From contig PMIZ01000143.1 in the NCBI GenBank assembly GCA_003157225.1, positions 7,934 to 13,892 on the forward strand: 5,959 nt of DNA, read 5' to 3'. Below the pieces are notes generated by a model. The model saw only the letters and a list, made by a program, of their open reading frames with translations, searched no databases and was not told where the DNA came from. The position numbers and the translations under genes are program-made. This DNA comes from Actinomycetota bacterium (lineage in GTDB: Bacteria; Actinomycetota; Thermoleophilia; RBG-16-64-13). Below, piece after piece: positions 1 to 5,959 of this stretch. Within the stretch, counting starts at the first letter, position 1. Each line of letters opens with the position of its first letter.

Positions 1-465
1 GGGTACGACCGGTTCTCGTTCGACATCCCCACCGCGGCGCGGGGAGACTGCTACGGGCGCGCGCAGGTGAGGGTGGAGGAGATCAGACAGAGCTTGCGGA
101 TCGTCGAGCAGTGCCTCGCGAACATGCCCCCCGGACCGTACAAGGCCGATCATCCCCTGGTCTCGCCGCCCAGCAAGGAGCGGACGATGCACGACATCGA
201 CACGCTCATCGCCCACTTCCTCTCGGTGAGTTGGGGTCCGGTGATGCCGGCCGGTGAGGCCTTCGCCGGCATCGAGGCGACCAAGGGGAATAATGGCTAC
301 TACCTGATCAGCGACGGCGGGGTCAGCTCCTACAGGACGCGCATCCGCACCCCGTCCTTCGCCAACCTGCAGACGGTGCCGCTGATGTGCCGCGGTTTGG
401 AGGTGGCGGATCTGATCGCGATCCTTGGAAGCATAGATTTCGTCCTGGCGGACGTCGATCGTTGA
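1..465 (+). CDS. nuoD: NADH-quinone oxidoreductase subunit D, C-terminal part (5' truncated by window)
   Basis: The reading frame is open from base 1 (first residues [10 protein letters not shown]) to the TGA at 463-465, giving the last 154 residues. NuoD is the 49-kDa-type peripheral-arm subunit, related to the large subunit of NiFe hydrogenases, and lines the quinone site with NuoB and NuoH. Visible family signatures are [27 protein letters not shown], the strongly conserved [21 protein letters not shown] and the terminal [12 protein letters not shown]. The ending resembles the E. coli NuoCD type more than the mitochondrial or alphaproteobacterial type. The quinone-binding His and Tyr lie upstream of the window. 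An internal ATG-like start would be wrong, because conserved sequence precedes it. Whether the gene is a separate nuoD or a fused nuoCD cannot be seen. Family identity is very secure. Confidence 0.97.
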   Translation, partial: GYDRFSFDIPTAARGDCYGRAQVRVEEIRQSLRIVEQCLANMPPGPYKADHPLVSPPSKERTMHDIDTLIAHFLSVSWGPVMPAGEAFAGIEATKGNNGYYLISDGGVSSYRTRIRTPSFANLQTVPLMCRGLEVADLIAILGSIDFVLADVDR

Positions 466-492
466 TGGCAGTGCGAGCCACCACACCCGGGC

Positions 493-498
493 GAGGGA
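493..498 (+). promoter_or_regulatory. Ribosome binding site of nuoE
   Basis: A GAGGGA purine run sits 4 bases before the ATG at 503. It supports that start. No other in-frame ATG, GTG or TTG occurs between the nuoD stop and 503. No promoter-like or hairpin sequence is apparent in the 37-base gap, so nuoE is probably translated from the same transcript as nuoD. Confidence 0.6.
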
Positions 499-502
499 CG
501 CC

Positions 503-967
503 ATGTTGACGGACGAGGACAAACGCCTCATCGAGGCCATGTTCCCGCTCTACGAGACGAAGGTGGCTTGCGCCGTCGAGGCCATGAAGGTCCTGCAGGA
601 CAGCCGGGGATGGGTATCCGACGAGGCGCTGGCCGACCTTGCCGAGCTTCTCGAGGTGTCGGTGCACGAGCTCGACAGCCTGGCTACGTTCTACAGCTTG
701 ATTTTCCGCCGGCCCGTGGGCCGGCATGTGATCATGGTCTGCAGCGGCGTCTGCTGTTGGATGCTCGGCCACGAGGAGATCGTGGACTACCTGCGCGAAC
801 GGCTGGGCGCGGACGTGGGGGGCACGAGTCCCGACGGTCGCTTCACCCTGCTTCCGGTGGTGTGCATCGGGGCTTGCGACCATGCGCCGGCGATGATGGT
901 CGACTGGCAGACACACGGCGATCTCACCCCGGAAAAGATCGACTCCATCTTGGCGACCTACCCATGA
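503..967 (+). CDS. nuoE: NADH-quinone oxidoreductase subunit E (24-kDa type, 2Fe-2S cluster N1a)
   Basis: A 154-residue cytoplasmic, thioredoxin-like ferredoxin that packs against NuoF and carries the off-pathway cluster N1a. The N-terminal helical part (residues about 1-70) has the family pattern ALKxLQxxRGWV...LATFYSLIFRRPVGRHVI. The four expected ligands are Cys80 and Cys85 (C-x4-C) and Cys121 and Cys125 (C-x3-C in VVCIGACDHAP), with DGRFTLLP between the pairs. It aligns end to end with E. coli NuoE (166 aa), being about 12 residues shorter at the N-terminus. Cys84, next to ligand Cys85, is an extra cysteine. The stop codon overlaps the nuoF start (ATGA). Context and motifs exclude the homologous diaphorase subunits of hydrogenases or formate dehydrogenases, because NuoD and NuoH flank the module. 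Confidence 0.97.
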   Translation: MLTDEDKRLIEAMFPLYETKVACAVEAMKVLQDSRGWVSDEALADLAELLEVSVHELDSLATFYSLIFRRPVGRHVIMVCSGVCCWMLGHEEIVDYLRERLGADVGGTSPDGRFTLLPVVCIGACDHAPAMMVDWQTHGDLTPEKIDSILATYP

Positions 968-2271
968 GCGACGCCCTGAAGAGACCGCTCACCGGACATT
1001 TCCGTTCCGACGGCAGACCGCTCAGCCTCAAGGAGTACGTGGCGCGGGGCGGCTACTCCGCCCTCAACAAGGTGCTCACGGGCATGACCCCGGCCGAGGT
1101 CATCAAGGTGCTACTCGACGCGACGCTCACGGGGCGTGGCGGGGCGGGTTTCCCAGCCGGCCGCAAGTGGAGCTTCGTCCCCACGGAGCCCGACTGGCCT
1201 CGCCCGATGTTTCTCGTGTGCAACGCGGATGAGATGGAGCCGGGGACCTTCAAAGACCGGGTTCTGATCGAGGGTAGCCCGCATCAACTGCTGGAGGGCA
1301 TGGCCATAGCCGCGTATGCAGTCGGAGCCGCGGTGGCATACCTGTTCGTGCGTGCGGAGTACAGCGTGCCGGCCGGCCACCTGCGAAGAGCCATCGCCGA
1401 AGCTCAGACCGCCGGATATCTTGGCGACAACATCTTGGGCTCGGGGTTCAGCCTCGATCTTCGCCTCCACGCCAGTGCCGGCCGCTACATCTGTGGAGAG
1501 GGGTCGGCTATGCTGAACGCAATCGAAGGGGAGCGCCCCATCCCTCGCCACAAACCGCCGCACCAGACCGGGTCGGGGCTCTGGAGCAAGCCGACCGTGG
1601 TGAACAATGTGGAGACGTTGTGCTTCGTCCCGCCGATCGTTGCCAATGGGGCCGAGTGGTTCCGCGGGCTGGCCCCGTCGAGCGAAGGTGGGACGAAGGT
1701 CTACACGGTGAGCGGTAGGGTGAGACAACCGGGAGCGTGGGAACTCCCCATGGGCACCACCATCCGCGAGTTGATCGAAGAACATGCCGGCGGAATGCAC
1801 TTTGGCTATAAGGTGCGTGCCGTCCTCCCCGGCGGAGCCTCCTCGGCTTTCGTGCTCGAGAAGGATCTCGACACTGCCATGGACGACGCCTCGCTCGCGA
1901 AGGTGGGGAGTCGACTGGGCACCGGCACCGTCATTGTGCTGGACGACCGCACGTGTCCTGTGGGCATGCTCCGGAATCTCGAGCAGTTCTACGCCCAGGA
2001 ATCGTGCGGCTGGTGCACTCCTTGCTGGCAAGGCCTCCGCTGGGTCGAACTCCTGCTGGGCGCGATCGAGGAGGGGAGCGGTGCGGCCGCCGACCTCGAG
2101 TTGCTCAAGTGGCACACCGAACTCATACGGCCGGGCCACACGTTCTGCGACCTTGCCACCGGCGCCATGGAGCCTCTGGAGAGCGGGCTCAGATATTTCG
2201 AGGAAGACATTCTGCGGCACATAAGCGACCGGCGGTGTCCGTACGCTCGCGGCGCCGCGGAACCGGACTGA
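964..2271 (+). CDS. nuoF: NADH-quinone oxidoreductase subunit F (51-kDa type, FMN, NADH site, cluster N3)
   Basis: A 435-residue protein (E. coli NuoF is 445). It normally oxidises NADH, passes a hydride to FMN and sends electrons to 4Fe-4S cluster N3. Seen in order: the Gly-rich flavin/nucleotide loop GRGGAGFPAGRKWSF (residues 57-71); NADEMEPGTFKDR (87-99), including Glu92, equivalent to E. coli Glu95; RYICGEGSAMLN (174-185); NNVET (214-218); the SLBB-like segment (about 245-300); and the N3 motif SCGWCTPC with Cys348, Cys351, Cys354, plus Cys395 in GHTFC. The start is the ATG of the ATGA overlap with nuoE. It has no good Shine-Dalgarno sequence, so translation is probably coupled to nuoE. 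The frame stays open upstream to 568, but that part overlaps nuoE and is not NuoF-like. Oddities: the usual GEET is GEGS (Gly180), KPPFP is KPPHQ (His200), and the Arg after the third N3 cysteine is Trp355. Confidence 0.97.
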   Translation: MSDALKRPLTGHFRSDGRPLSLKEYVARGGYSALNKVLTGMTPAEVIKVLLDATLTGRGGAGFPAGRKWSFVPTEPDWPRPMFLVCNADEMEPGTFKDRVLIEGSPHQLLEGMAIAAYAVGAAVAYLFVRAEYSVPAGHLRRAIAEAQTAGYLGDNILGSGFSLDLRLHASAGRYICGEGSAMLNAIEGERPIPRHKPPHQTGSGLWSKPTVVNNVETLCFVPPIVANGAEWFRGLAPSSEGGTKVYTVSGRVRQPGAWELPMGTTIRELIEEHAGGMHFGYKVRAVLPGGASSAFVLEKDLDTAMDDASLAKVGSRLGTGTVIVLDDRTCPVGMLRNLEQFYAQESCGWCTPCWQGLRWVELLLGAIEEGSGAAADLELLKWHTELIRPGHTFCDLATGAMEPLESGLRYFEEDILRHISDRRCPYARGAAEPD

Positions 2272-2278
2272 GTGACCC

Positions 2279-5077
2279 ATGCCGACTATCTACATAGACA
2301 ATCAGGCATTCGAAGTGGCCCCCGGTCAGAATCTCTTGGCCGTATGCCTGACGCTTGGATTCGACCTTCCCTACTTCTGCTGGCACCCGGCCATGGGTTC
2401 GGTGGGCGCCTGCCGCCAGTGCGCCGTCAAGCAGTTCAAGGATGAGAACGATCGCGAGGGAAAGATCGTCATGGCCTGCCTCACGCCCGCCGATGATGGG
2501 GTTCGCATCTCCATCGAAGACCCCGAGGCCAAGGCCTTCCGCAAGGGTGTGGCCGAGTGGTTGATGGCCAGCCACCCTCACGACTGCCCGGTATGCGACG
2601 AGGGTGGGGAGTGCCACCTGCAGGACATGACCGTCATGAATGGCCAAGTCTCCCGCCGATACCGGTTCACGAAGCGCACGTTCCGCAACCAGGACCTGGG
2701 TCCCTTCGTGAACCACGAGATGAACCGCTGCATCCAATGCTATCGCTGCGTACGCTTCTATCACGACTACGCGGGCGGTCACGACCTGGTGGCGTTGGGC
2801 ATCCGGAACGAGATCTACTTCGGCCGCCATGCCGACGGGAAGCTGGAGAGCGAGTTCAGCGGCAACCTGGTGGAGGTTTGTCCTACCGGCGTCTTCACCG
2901 ACAAGACCTTCAAGGCCCACTTCACTCGCAAATGGGACCTCCAGACCGCCCCGTCCGTGTGCGTCCACTGTGGGCTCGGCTGCAACACGATACCTGGCGA
3001 GCGCTACGGCCTCCTTCGCCGGATACGCAGTCGCTACAACGGGCACGTCAACGGATACTTCATCTGTGACCGGGGCCGGTTCGGGTATGAGTTCGTGAAC
3101 GCGGAGTCGCGCCTGCGCGACACGATGATGGCGGCCCAGACGCCGCACGCGGCCGGGAGCGCTCGGAGCGCGCGCGGGGCAGTGAGCGCCCGGCCCGCGC
3201 CGCCGGAAGATGTGGTAGCCCACGTGGCGGATCTGATCCGCACGGCCGCCCGGTCGGGTCGCCGGGTGGTGGGCATCAGCTCGCCACGGGCTTCGCTCGA
3301 AGCGAACTACGCCCTGCGAGACTTGGTGGGGGAGGACAACTTCTTCTCGGGCATGTCGGATCATGAGGACCGCCTCGTCCGCCTCATCATCGGCATCCTG
3401 GTCACCGGTCCGAGCCGAGGGTCGTCGCTTCGAGAACTCGAACGGGCGGACGCGACGTTCATCCTCGGCGAGGACGTTACCAACACCGCTCCCATGCTCG
3501 ACTACTCTCTGCGCCAATGGCTTCGCCGCCGGCCAAACCCGGAGCGGACGAGGCTCAAGATCCCCGCTTGGAACGATGCGGCCGTGGGAGAGATCGTGCA
3601 CGAGGAGCCGAGCGCCTTGTACATCGCTACGGTGGCCGCCACCAAGCTTGACGAGTCCGCGGCCGAGGTCTATCGGGCGGCTCCCGACGATCTGGCCCGA
3701 CTAGGCTTCGCTGTGGCCCATCTGGTCGATGACGCCGCCCCCCCAGTGCCGGAGCTTCCGGCCGACATTCACGACTTGGCTGTGGCCACCGCTCAGGCGC
3801 TCACTCGGGCCACACGGCCGATCATTGTCTCTGGCGTCAGTTGCGGCAGTGAGGCGGTGGTCAAGGCGGCGGCGAACGTCGCCTGGTCGTTGCGCGCGCG
3901 GGGCGAGGCCGCCGAGCTGTGCTTCGTGGTGTCGGAGTGCAATAGCATCGGTCTGGGGATGATGGGCGGCCGGCCGCTGAGCGAGGCCCTTCAGGCCGCC
4001 GACGACCCGGGAGTGGAGCTCGCCATCGTGCTGGAGAACGACCTCTTCCGGCGGGCAGGCGAAGCCGAGGTGGAGCGGTTCCTCGGGCGCTGCGGCCACC
4101 TGGCGGTGGGCGAGCATAGCGAGACCCGCACGACCGCGGCCGCGGACATCGTCCTTCCCGCCGCTACCTTCGCGGAGAGCACCGGGACCCTGGTCAACAG
4201 CGAGCCCCGAGCCCAACGCTTCTACCAGGTGTTTGTGCCGGCCGGCGACGTGCGGGAGAGTTGGCGGTGGCTCCAGGACGTCAGGATGGCGGCGGGCGGT
4301 GTTGAGGGCGACACTAAGGGTGAGATTGAGGGTGGCACATGGCACTCGGTGGATGACGTTCTGGACGACCTCTGCCTTACGTTCCCGATGCTGGCGCCTG
4401 CCTTGAGCGCGGCTCCGCCGGCGGAGTTCCGCGTACACGGGATGAGGGTCCCGCGCCAGCCCGCTCGGTACAGCGGCCGCACCGCCATGTACGCCGACCA
4501 GACGGTCTTCGAGCCCCGGCCCCCCGATGATCGCGACTCTCCGCTCGCGTTCTCCATGGAGGGATCCGAGGAACAGCCTCCACCGGCCCTCGTGAGCCGC
4601 GTCTGGGTGCCCGGCTGGAATTCGGCTCAGGCGCTCGAGAGGTTCCAGGAGGAGGTGGGCGGAGCTCTTCGCGGCGGCGATCCGGGCAAACGGCTCTTTG
4701 AACCGCCGGTCGTGGAGCGCCCTTCGCATTTCCTGGATGTGCCCGCTGCCTACAGTCCCGAACGGGACCAATCGCTGGTCGTTCCGGTGCACCATATCTT
4801 CGGCTCGGAGGAGCTGAGCATGAAAGCGCCGGCCGTGCGGGAGTGCGCGCCCGAGCCGTATCTGGGTCTATGCGGCCTCATGGCCGAGCGACTGGGAATA
4901 TCTGACGGCGGGGTGGTGACGCTGGTGAGCGACGCCGGCGTGCGTCTTCTGAAGGCCAAGCTGTTCGCCTCCCTTCCCGATTACGTCGCGGTGATCCCGG
5001 CCGGACTTCCGGGACTCGAGGGATTGGGAGCTCCGTTCTACGCGCGGCTCATCGCCCGGAAGGACGCCGATGACTGA
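2279..5077 (+). CDS. nuoG: NADH-quinone oxidoreductase subunit G (75-kDa type, clusters N1b, N4, N5, N7)
   Basis: A 932-residue peripheral-arm subunit (E. coli NuoG is about 908) that carries electrons from NuoF toward NuoI and NuoB. Residues 1-80 are a plant-type ferredoxin domain with N1b ligands Cys34, Cys45, Cys48 and Cys67. The N5 set is His99, Cys103, Cys106 and Cys112. The N4 set is Cys151, Cys154, Cys157 and Cys201. The extra N7 set, Cys228, Cys231, Cys235 and Cys263, is complete. From about residue 310 follows a molybdopterin-oxidoreductase-like domain (ISSPRASLEANYALRDLVG, FAESTGTLVNSEPRAQRF, YSGRTAMYAD). From about 835 there is a dinucleotide-binding-like C-terminal domain (HHIFGSEELSMKAP). 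Both keep E. coli collinearity; in this family they bind no molybdenum. The ATG follows the nuoF stop by 7 bases with only a weak purine tract, and the frame overlaps nuoH by 8 bases. Two additions relative to E. coli are an Ala/Arg-rich linker (285-311) and a Gly/Glu repeat (675-687). Confidence 0.97.
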   Translation: MPTIYIDNQAFEVAPGQNLLAVCLTLGFDLPYFCWHPAMGSVGACRQCAVKQFKDENDREGKIVMACLTPADDGVRISIEDPEAKAFRKGVAEWLMASHPHDCPVCDEGGECHLQDMTVMNGQVSRRYRFTKRTFRNQDLGPFVNHEMNRCIQCYRCVRFYHDYAGGHDLVALGIRNEIYFGRHADGKLESEFSGNLVEVCPTGVFTDKTFKAHFTRKWDLQTAPSVCVHCGLGCNTIPGERYGLLRRIRSRYNGHVNGYFICDRGRFGYEFVNAESRLRDTMMAAQTPHAAGSARSARGAVSARPAPPEDVVAHVADLIRTAARSGRRVVGISSPRASLEANYALRDLVGEDNFFSGMSDHEDRLVRLIIGILVTGPSRGSSLRELERADATFILGEDVTNTAPMLDYSLRQWLRRRPNPERTRLKIPAWNDAAVGEIVHEEPSALYIATVAATKLDESAAEVYRAAPDDLARLGFAVAHLVDDAAPPVPELPADIHDLAVATAQALTRATRPIIVSGVSCGSEAVVKAAANVAWSLRARGEAAELCFVVSECNSIGLGMMGGRPLSEALQAADDPGVELAIVLENDLFRRAGEAEVERFLGRCGHLAVGEHSETRTTAAADIVLPAATFAESTGTLVNSEPRAQRFYQVFVPAGDVRESWRWLQDVRMAAGGVEGDTKGEIEGGTWHSVDDVLDDLCLTFPMLAPALSAAPPAEFRVHGMRVPRQPARYSGRTAMYADQTVFEPRPPDDRDSPLAFSMEGSEEQPPPALVSRVWVPGWNSAQALERFQEEVGGALRGGDPGKRLFEPPVVERPSHFLDVPAAYSPERDQSLVVPVHHIFGSEELSMKAPAVRECAPEPYLGLCGLMAERLGISDGGVVTLVSDAGVRLLKAKLFASLPDYVAVIPAGLPGLEGLGAPFYARLIARKDADD
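4302..4338 (+). repeat. Imperfect in-frame direct repeat inside nuoG
   Basis: TTGAGGGCGACAC (4302-4314) recurs as TTGAGGGTGGCAC (4326-4338), with 11 of 13 bases identical and an offset of 24 bases. The offset is exactly eight codons, so the protein reads VEGDT then IEGGT (residues 675-679 and 683-687). It lies in a loop just after ESWRWLQ, where E. coli NuoG is, from memory, several residues shorter. It looks like a small tandem duplication that preserved the frame. Confidence 0.5.
5058..5064 (+). promoter_or_regulatory. Ribosome binding site of nuoH, within the nuoG coding end
   Basis: GGAAGGA lies 5 bases before the ATG at 5070. It is the best Shine-Dalgarno-like sequence in the window and sets the nuoH start even though it is embedded in the last codons of nuoG. 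A membrane subunit with its own strong site can be initiated independently as well as by coupling. Confidence 0.7.
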
Positions 5078-5959
5078 GGTCGTCCGGGACATCGTCCACA
5101 TTCTGGTGATGCTGATGGTCCCGCTCATCATCGCCGGAGGGCTGGTGTGGGCCGAGCGCAGGTTCCTGGCGGTGCTCCAAGACCGGCAGGGCCCGAACCG
5201 GGTGGGGCCCCTGGGGCTGTTGCAGGTGCTGGCCGACACCGTCAAGCTGCTGTTCAAGGAGGACTGGACTCCGCCGTTCGCGGACAGGCCGGTCTTCGTT
5301 CTCTCGCCCGCGATCATCGTGAGCACGGTGCTCGTGAGCTTCACCGTCGTCCCTCTCGCGCCGGGCTTCGTGGTGCAGGATCTCAACATCGGCCTCTTGT
5401 TCTTCTTGGGCATGTCGTCGCTCGGGGTGTACAGCGTCGCGCTCGCCGGATGGTCCTCCCACAGCAAGTACCCACTGCTGGGGGGGCTGCGCGCGGCCGC
5501 GCAGATGCTCGCCTACGAAGTGTTCATGGGGCTGTCCATCGTCGGGGTGGTGATGATGGCCGGCTCGTTCGACCTGGGCGGGATCGTCGAGGCCCAGCGA
5601 GGCCTTTGGTACGTGGGGCCTCAGTTCGTGGGCTTCTTGGGATTCCTGGTCGCCGGCCTGGCCGAGACCCGGCGCATACCTTTCGACCTGCCCGAGGCCG
5701 AGAGCGAGTTGGTGGCTGGGTATCACACTGAGTACTCCGGGATGAAGTTCGGCCTGTTCTTCATCGGCGAGTACATGGGCATCACGCTCGTCTCGGCCAT
5801 GATCACCATTCTCTTCTTGGGAGGATGGCTCGGCCCGGTGCTGCCTCCGGCCGCCTGGTTCCTCATCAAGACCCTGCTTCTCGTCGCCCTGTTCATCCTC
5901 ATTCGCGCATCGCTGCCAAGGCTGCGCTACGACCAACTCATGGCTCTGGGCTGGAAGGT
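5070..5959 (+). CDS. nuoH: NADH-quinone oxidoreductase subunit H, N-terminal 296 residues (3' truncated by window)
   Basis: The frame is open from ATG 5070 to the window end, with no stop. E. coli NuoH is about 325 residues, so roughly 30 are missing. NuoH (ND1 family) is the membrane subunit that joins the peripheral arm to the membrane arm and forms the quinone entry channel and the start of the proton path. Visible are a first hydrophobic helix (about 7-27), the first conserved loop AERRFLAVLQDRQGPNRVGP (28-47), KLLFKEDW (59-66), further hydrophobic helices, RAAAQMLAYE (141-150, with conserved Glu150) and the acidic loop PFDLPEAESELVAGYHTEYSG (204-224), including Asp206, Glu209, Glu211 and Glu213. 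ILIRASLPRLRYDQ (277-289) precedes the cut. AETRRIPFD stands where most families have AETNRAPFD. It overlaps nuoG by 8 bases, and nuoI would be expected next. Confidence 0.97.
   Translation, partial: MTEVVRDIVHILVMLMVPLIIAGGLVWAERRFLAVLQDRQGPNRVGPLGLLQVLADTVKLLFKEDWTPPFADRPVFVLSPAIIVSTVLVSFTVVPLAPGFVVQDLNIGLLFFLGMSSLGVYSVALAGWSSHSKYPLLGGLRAAAQMLAYEVFMGLSIVGVVMMAGSFDLGGIVEAQRGLWYVGPQFVGFLGFLVAGLAETRRIPFDLPEAESELVAGYHTEYSGMKFGLFFIGEYMGITLVSAMITILFLGGWLGPVLPPAAWFLIKTLLLVALFILIRASLPRLRYDQLMALGWK

Noticed and set aside
466..502. Gap between nuoD and nuoE as a possible promoter or terminator
   Set aside because: Only 37 bases, with no -35/-10-like pair and no hairpin with a T-run; only the nuoE ribosome binding site is supported.
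568..963. Upstream extension of the nuoF frame by 132 codons
   Set aside because: It runs through nuoE in another frame, is Arg/Gly-rich with no family similarity, and the conserved NuoF sequence begins right after the ATG at 964.
503..2271. NuoE/NuoF as the diaphorase part of a soluble NAD-linked hydrogenase or formate dehydrogenase
   Set aside because: The module lies between nuoD and nuoH, and NuoG has the complete complex I cluster set in E. coli arrangement, so this is complex I.
1111..2280. Long open frame of 389 codons on the minus strand across nuoF
   Set aside because: It is a shadow of nuoF: no recognisable protein motifs, and the + strand codons carry the conserved residues.
3159..3171. 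Inverted repeat GCGCTC-G-GAGCGC as a possible terminator or operator
   Set aside because: The 1-base loop is too tight for a stable hairpin, there is no following T-run, and it lies in the coding sequence of a GC-rich low-complexity linker.
2189..3601. Long open frame of 470 codons on the minus strand across nuoG
   Set aside because: It is antisense to conserved Fe-S motifs of nuoG. Such long antisense frames are expected in GC-rich coding DNA, and the translation shows no recognisable domain.
3701..4795. Minus-strand open frame of 364 codons opposite the nuoG C-terminal half
   Set aside because: Its His/Arg/Gly-rich composition is typical of antisense reading in GC-rich genes; no motif, and fully covered by the collinear NuoG domain.
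5147..5731. Plus-strand frame of 194 codons inside nuoH
   Set aside because: Arg/Gly/Ala-rich out-of-frame reading of nuoH with no family match.
5049..5936. Minus-strand open frame of 295 codons opposite nuoH
   Set aside because: Highly charged, His/Gln/Glu-rich translation, as expected from the complement of a hydrophobic membrane protein gene. NuoH on the + strand is unmistakable.

Overview
The window is one uninterrupted stretch of a respiratory complex I (NADH:quinone oxidoreductase, nuo) operon, all on the + strand, in the order nuoD (3' end) - nuoE - nuoF - nuoG - nuoH (5' part). No RNA gene, mobile element, CRISPR array, terminator or accessory gene is visible. The longest gap between genes is the 37 bases between nuoD and nuoE.

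Organism: DNA that is GC-rich by eye, with strong G/C preference at third codon positions, ATG starts and TGA stops. This suggests a free-living, high-GC respiring bacterium. All five proteins match, from memory, the Escherichia/Pseudomonas-type complex I along their visible length. Diagnostic points are the NuoD ending [12 protein letters not shown], the NuoE segment DGRFTLLP, the N7 cluster cysteines in NuoG at the same residue numbers as in E. coli, a collinear NuoG C-terminal half, and the NuoH stretch ILIRASLPRLRYDQ. The phylum cannot be fixed. The divergence looks too large for an enteric bacterium, and lineages outside Gammaproteobacteria that carry this enzyme type are plausible.

Layout: 1-465 nuoD C-terminus (peripheral arm, quinone-proximal); 503-967 nuoE (2Fe-2S cluster N1a); 964-2271 nuoF (FMN, NADH site, cluster N3); 2279-5077 nuoG (clusters N1b, N4, N5, N7 and a degenerate molybdopterin-oxidoreductase domain); 5070-5959 nuoH (membrane anchor and quinone channel, about 30 residues short of its end). 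NuoE, F and G form the electron-input module. Electrons pass from NADH through FMN and the Fe-S chain toward the quinone site between NuoD, NuoB and NuoH. Tight spacing (4-nt overlap E/F, 7-nt gap F/G, 8-nt overlap G/H) indicates one transcript with translational coupling.

The most notable observation is in NuoF. The residues that normally hold the adenosine end of NADH are altered: the second Glu of the GEET motif is Gly180, and the stacking Phe of KPPFP is His200. The flavin loop and all cluster ligands are intact. This raises the possibility of changed nucleotide preference (NADPH tolerance or weak NADH binding). Otherwise this is an ordinary complex I locus, and I found no new system in it.
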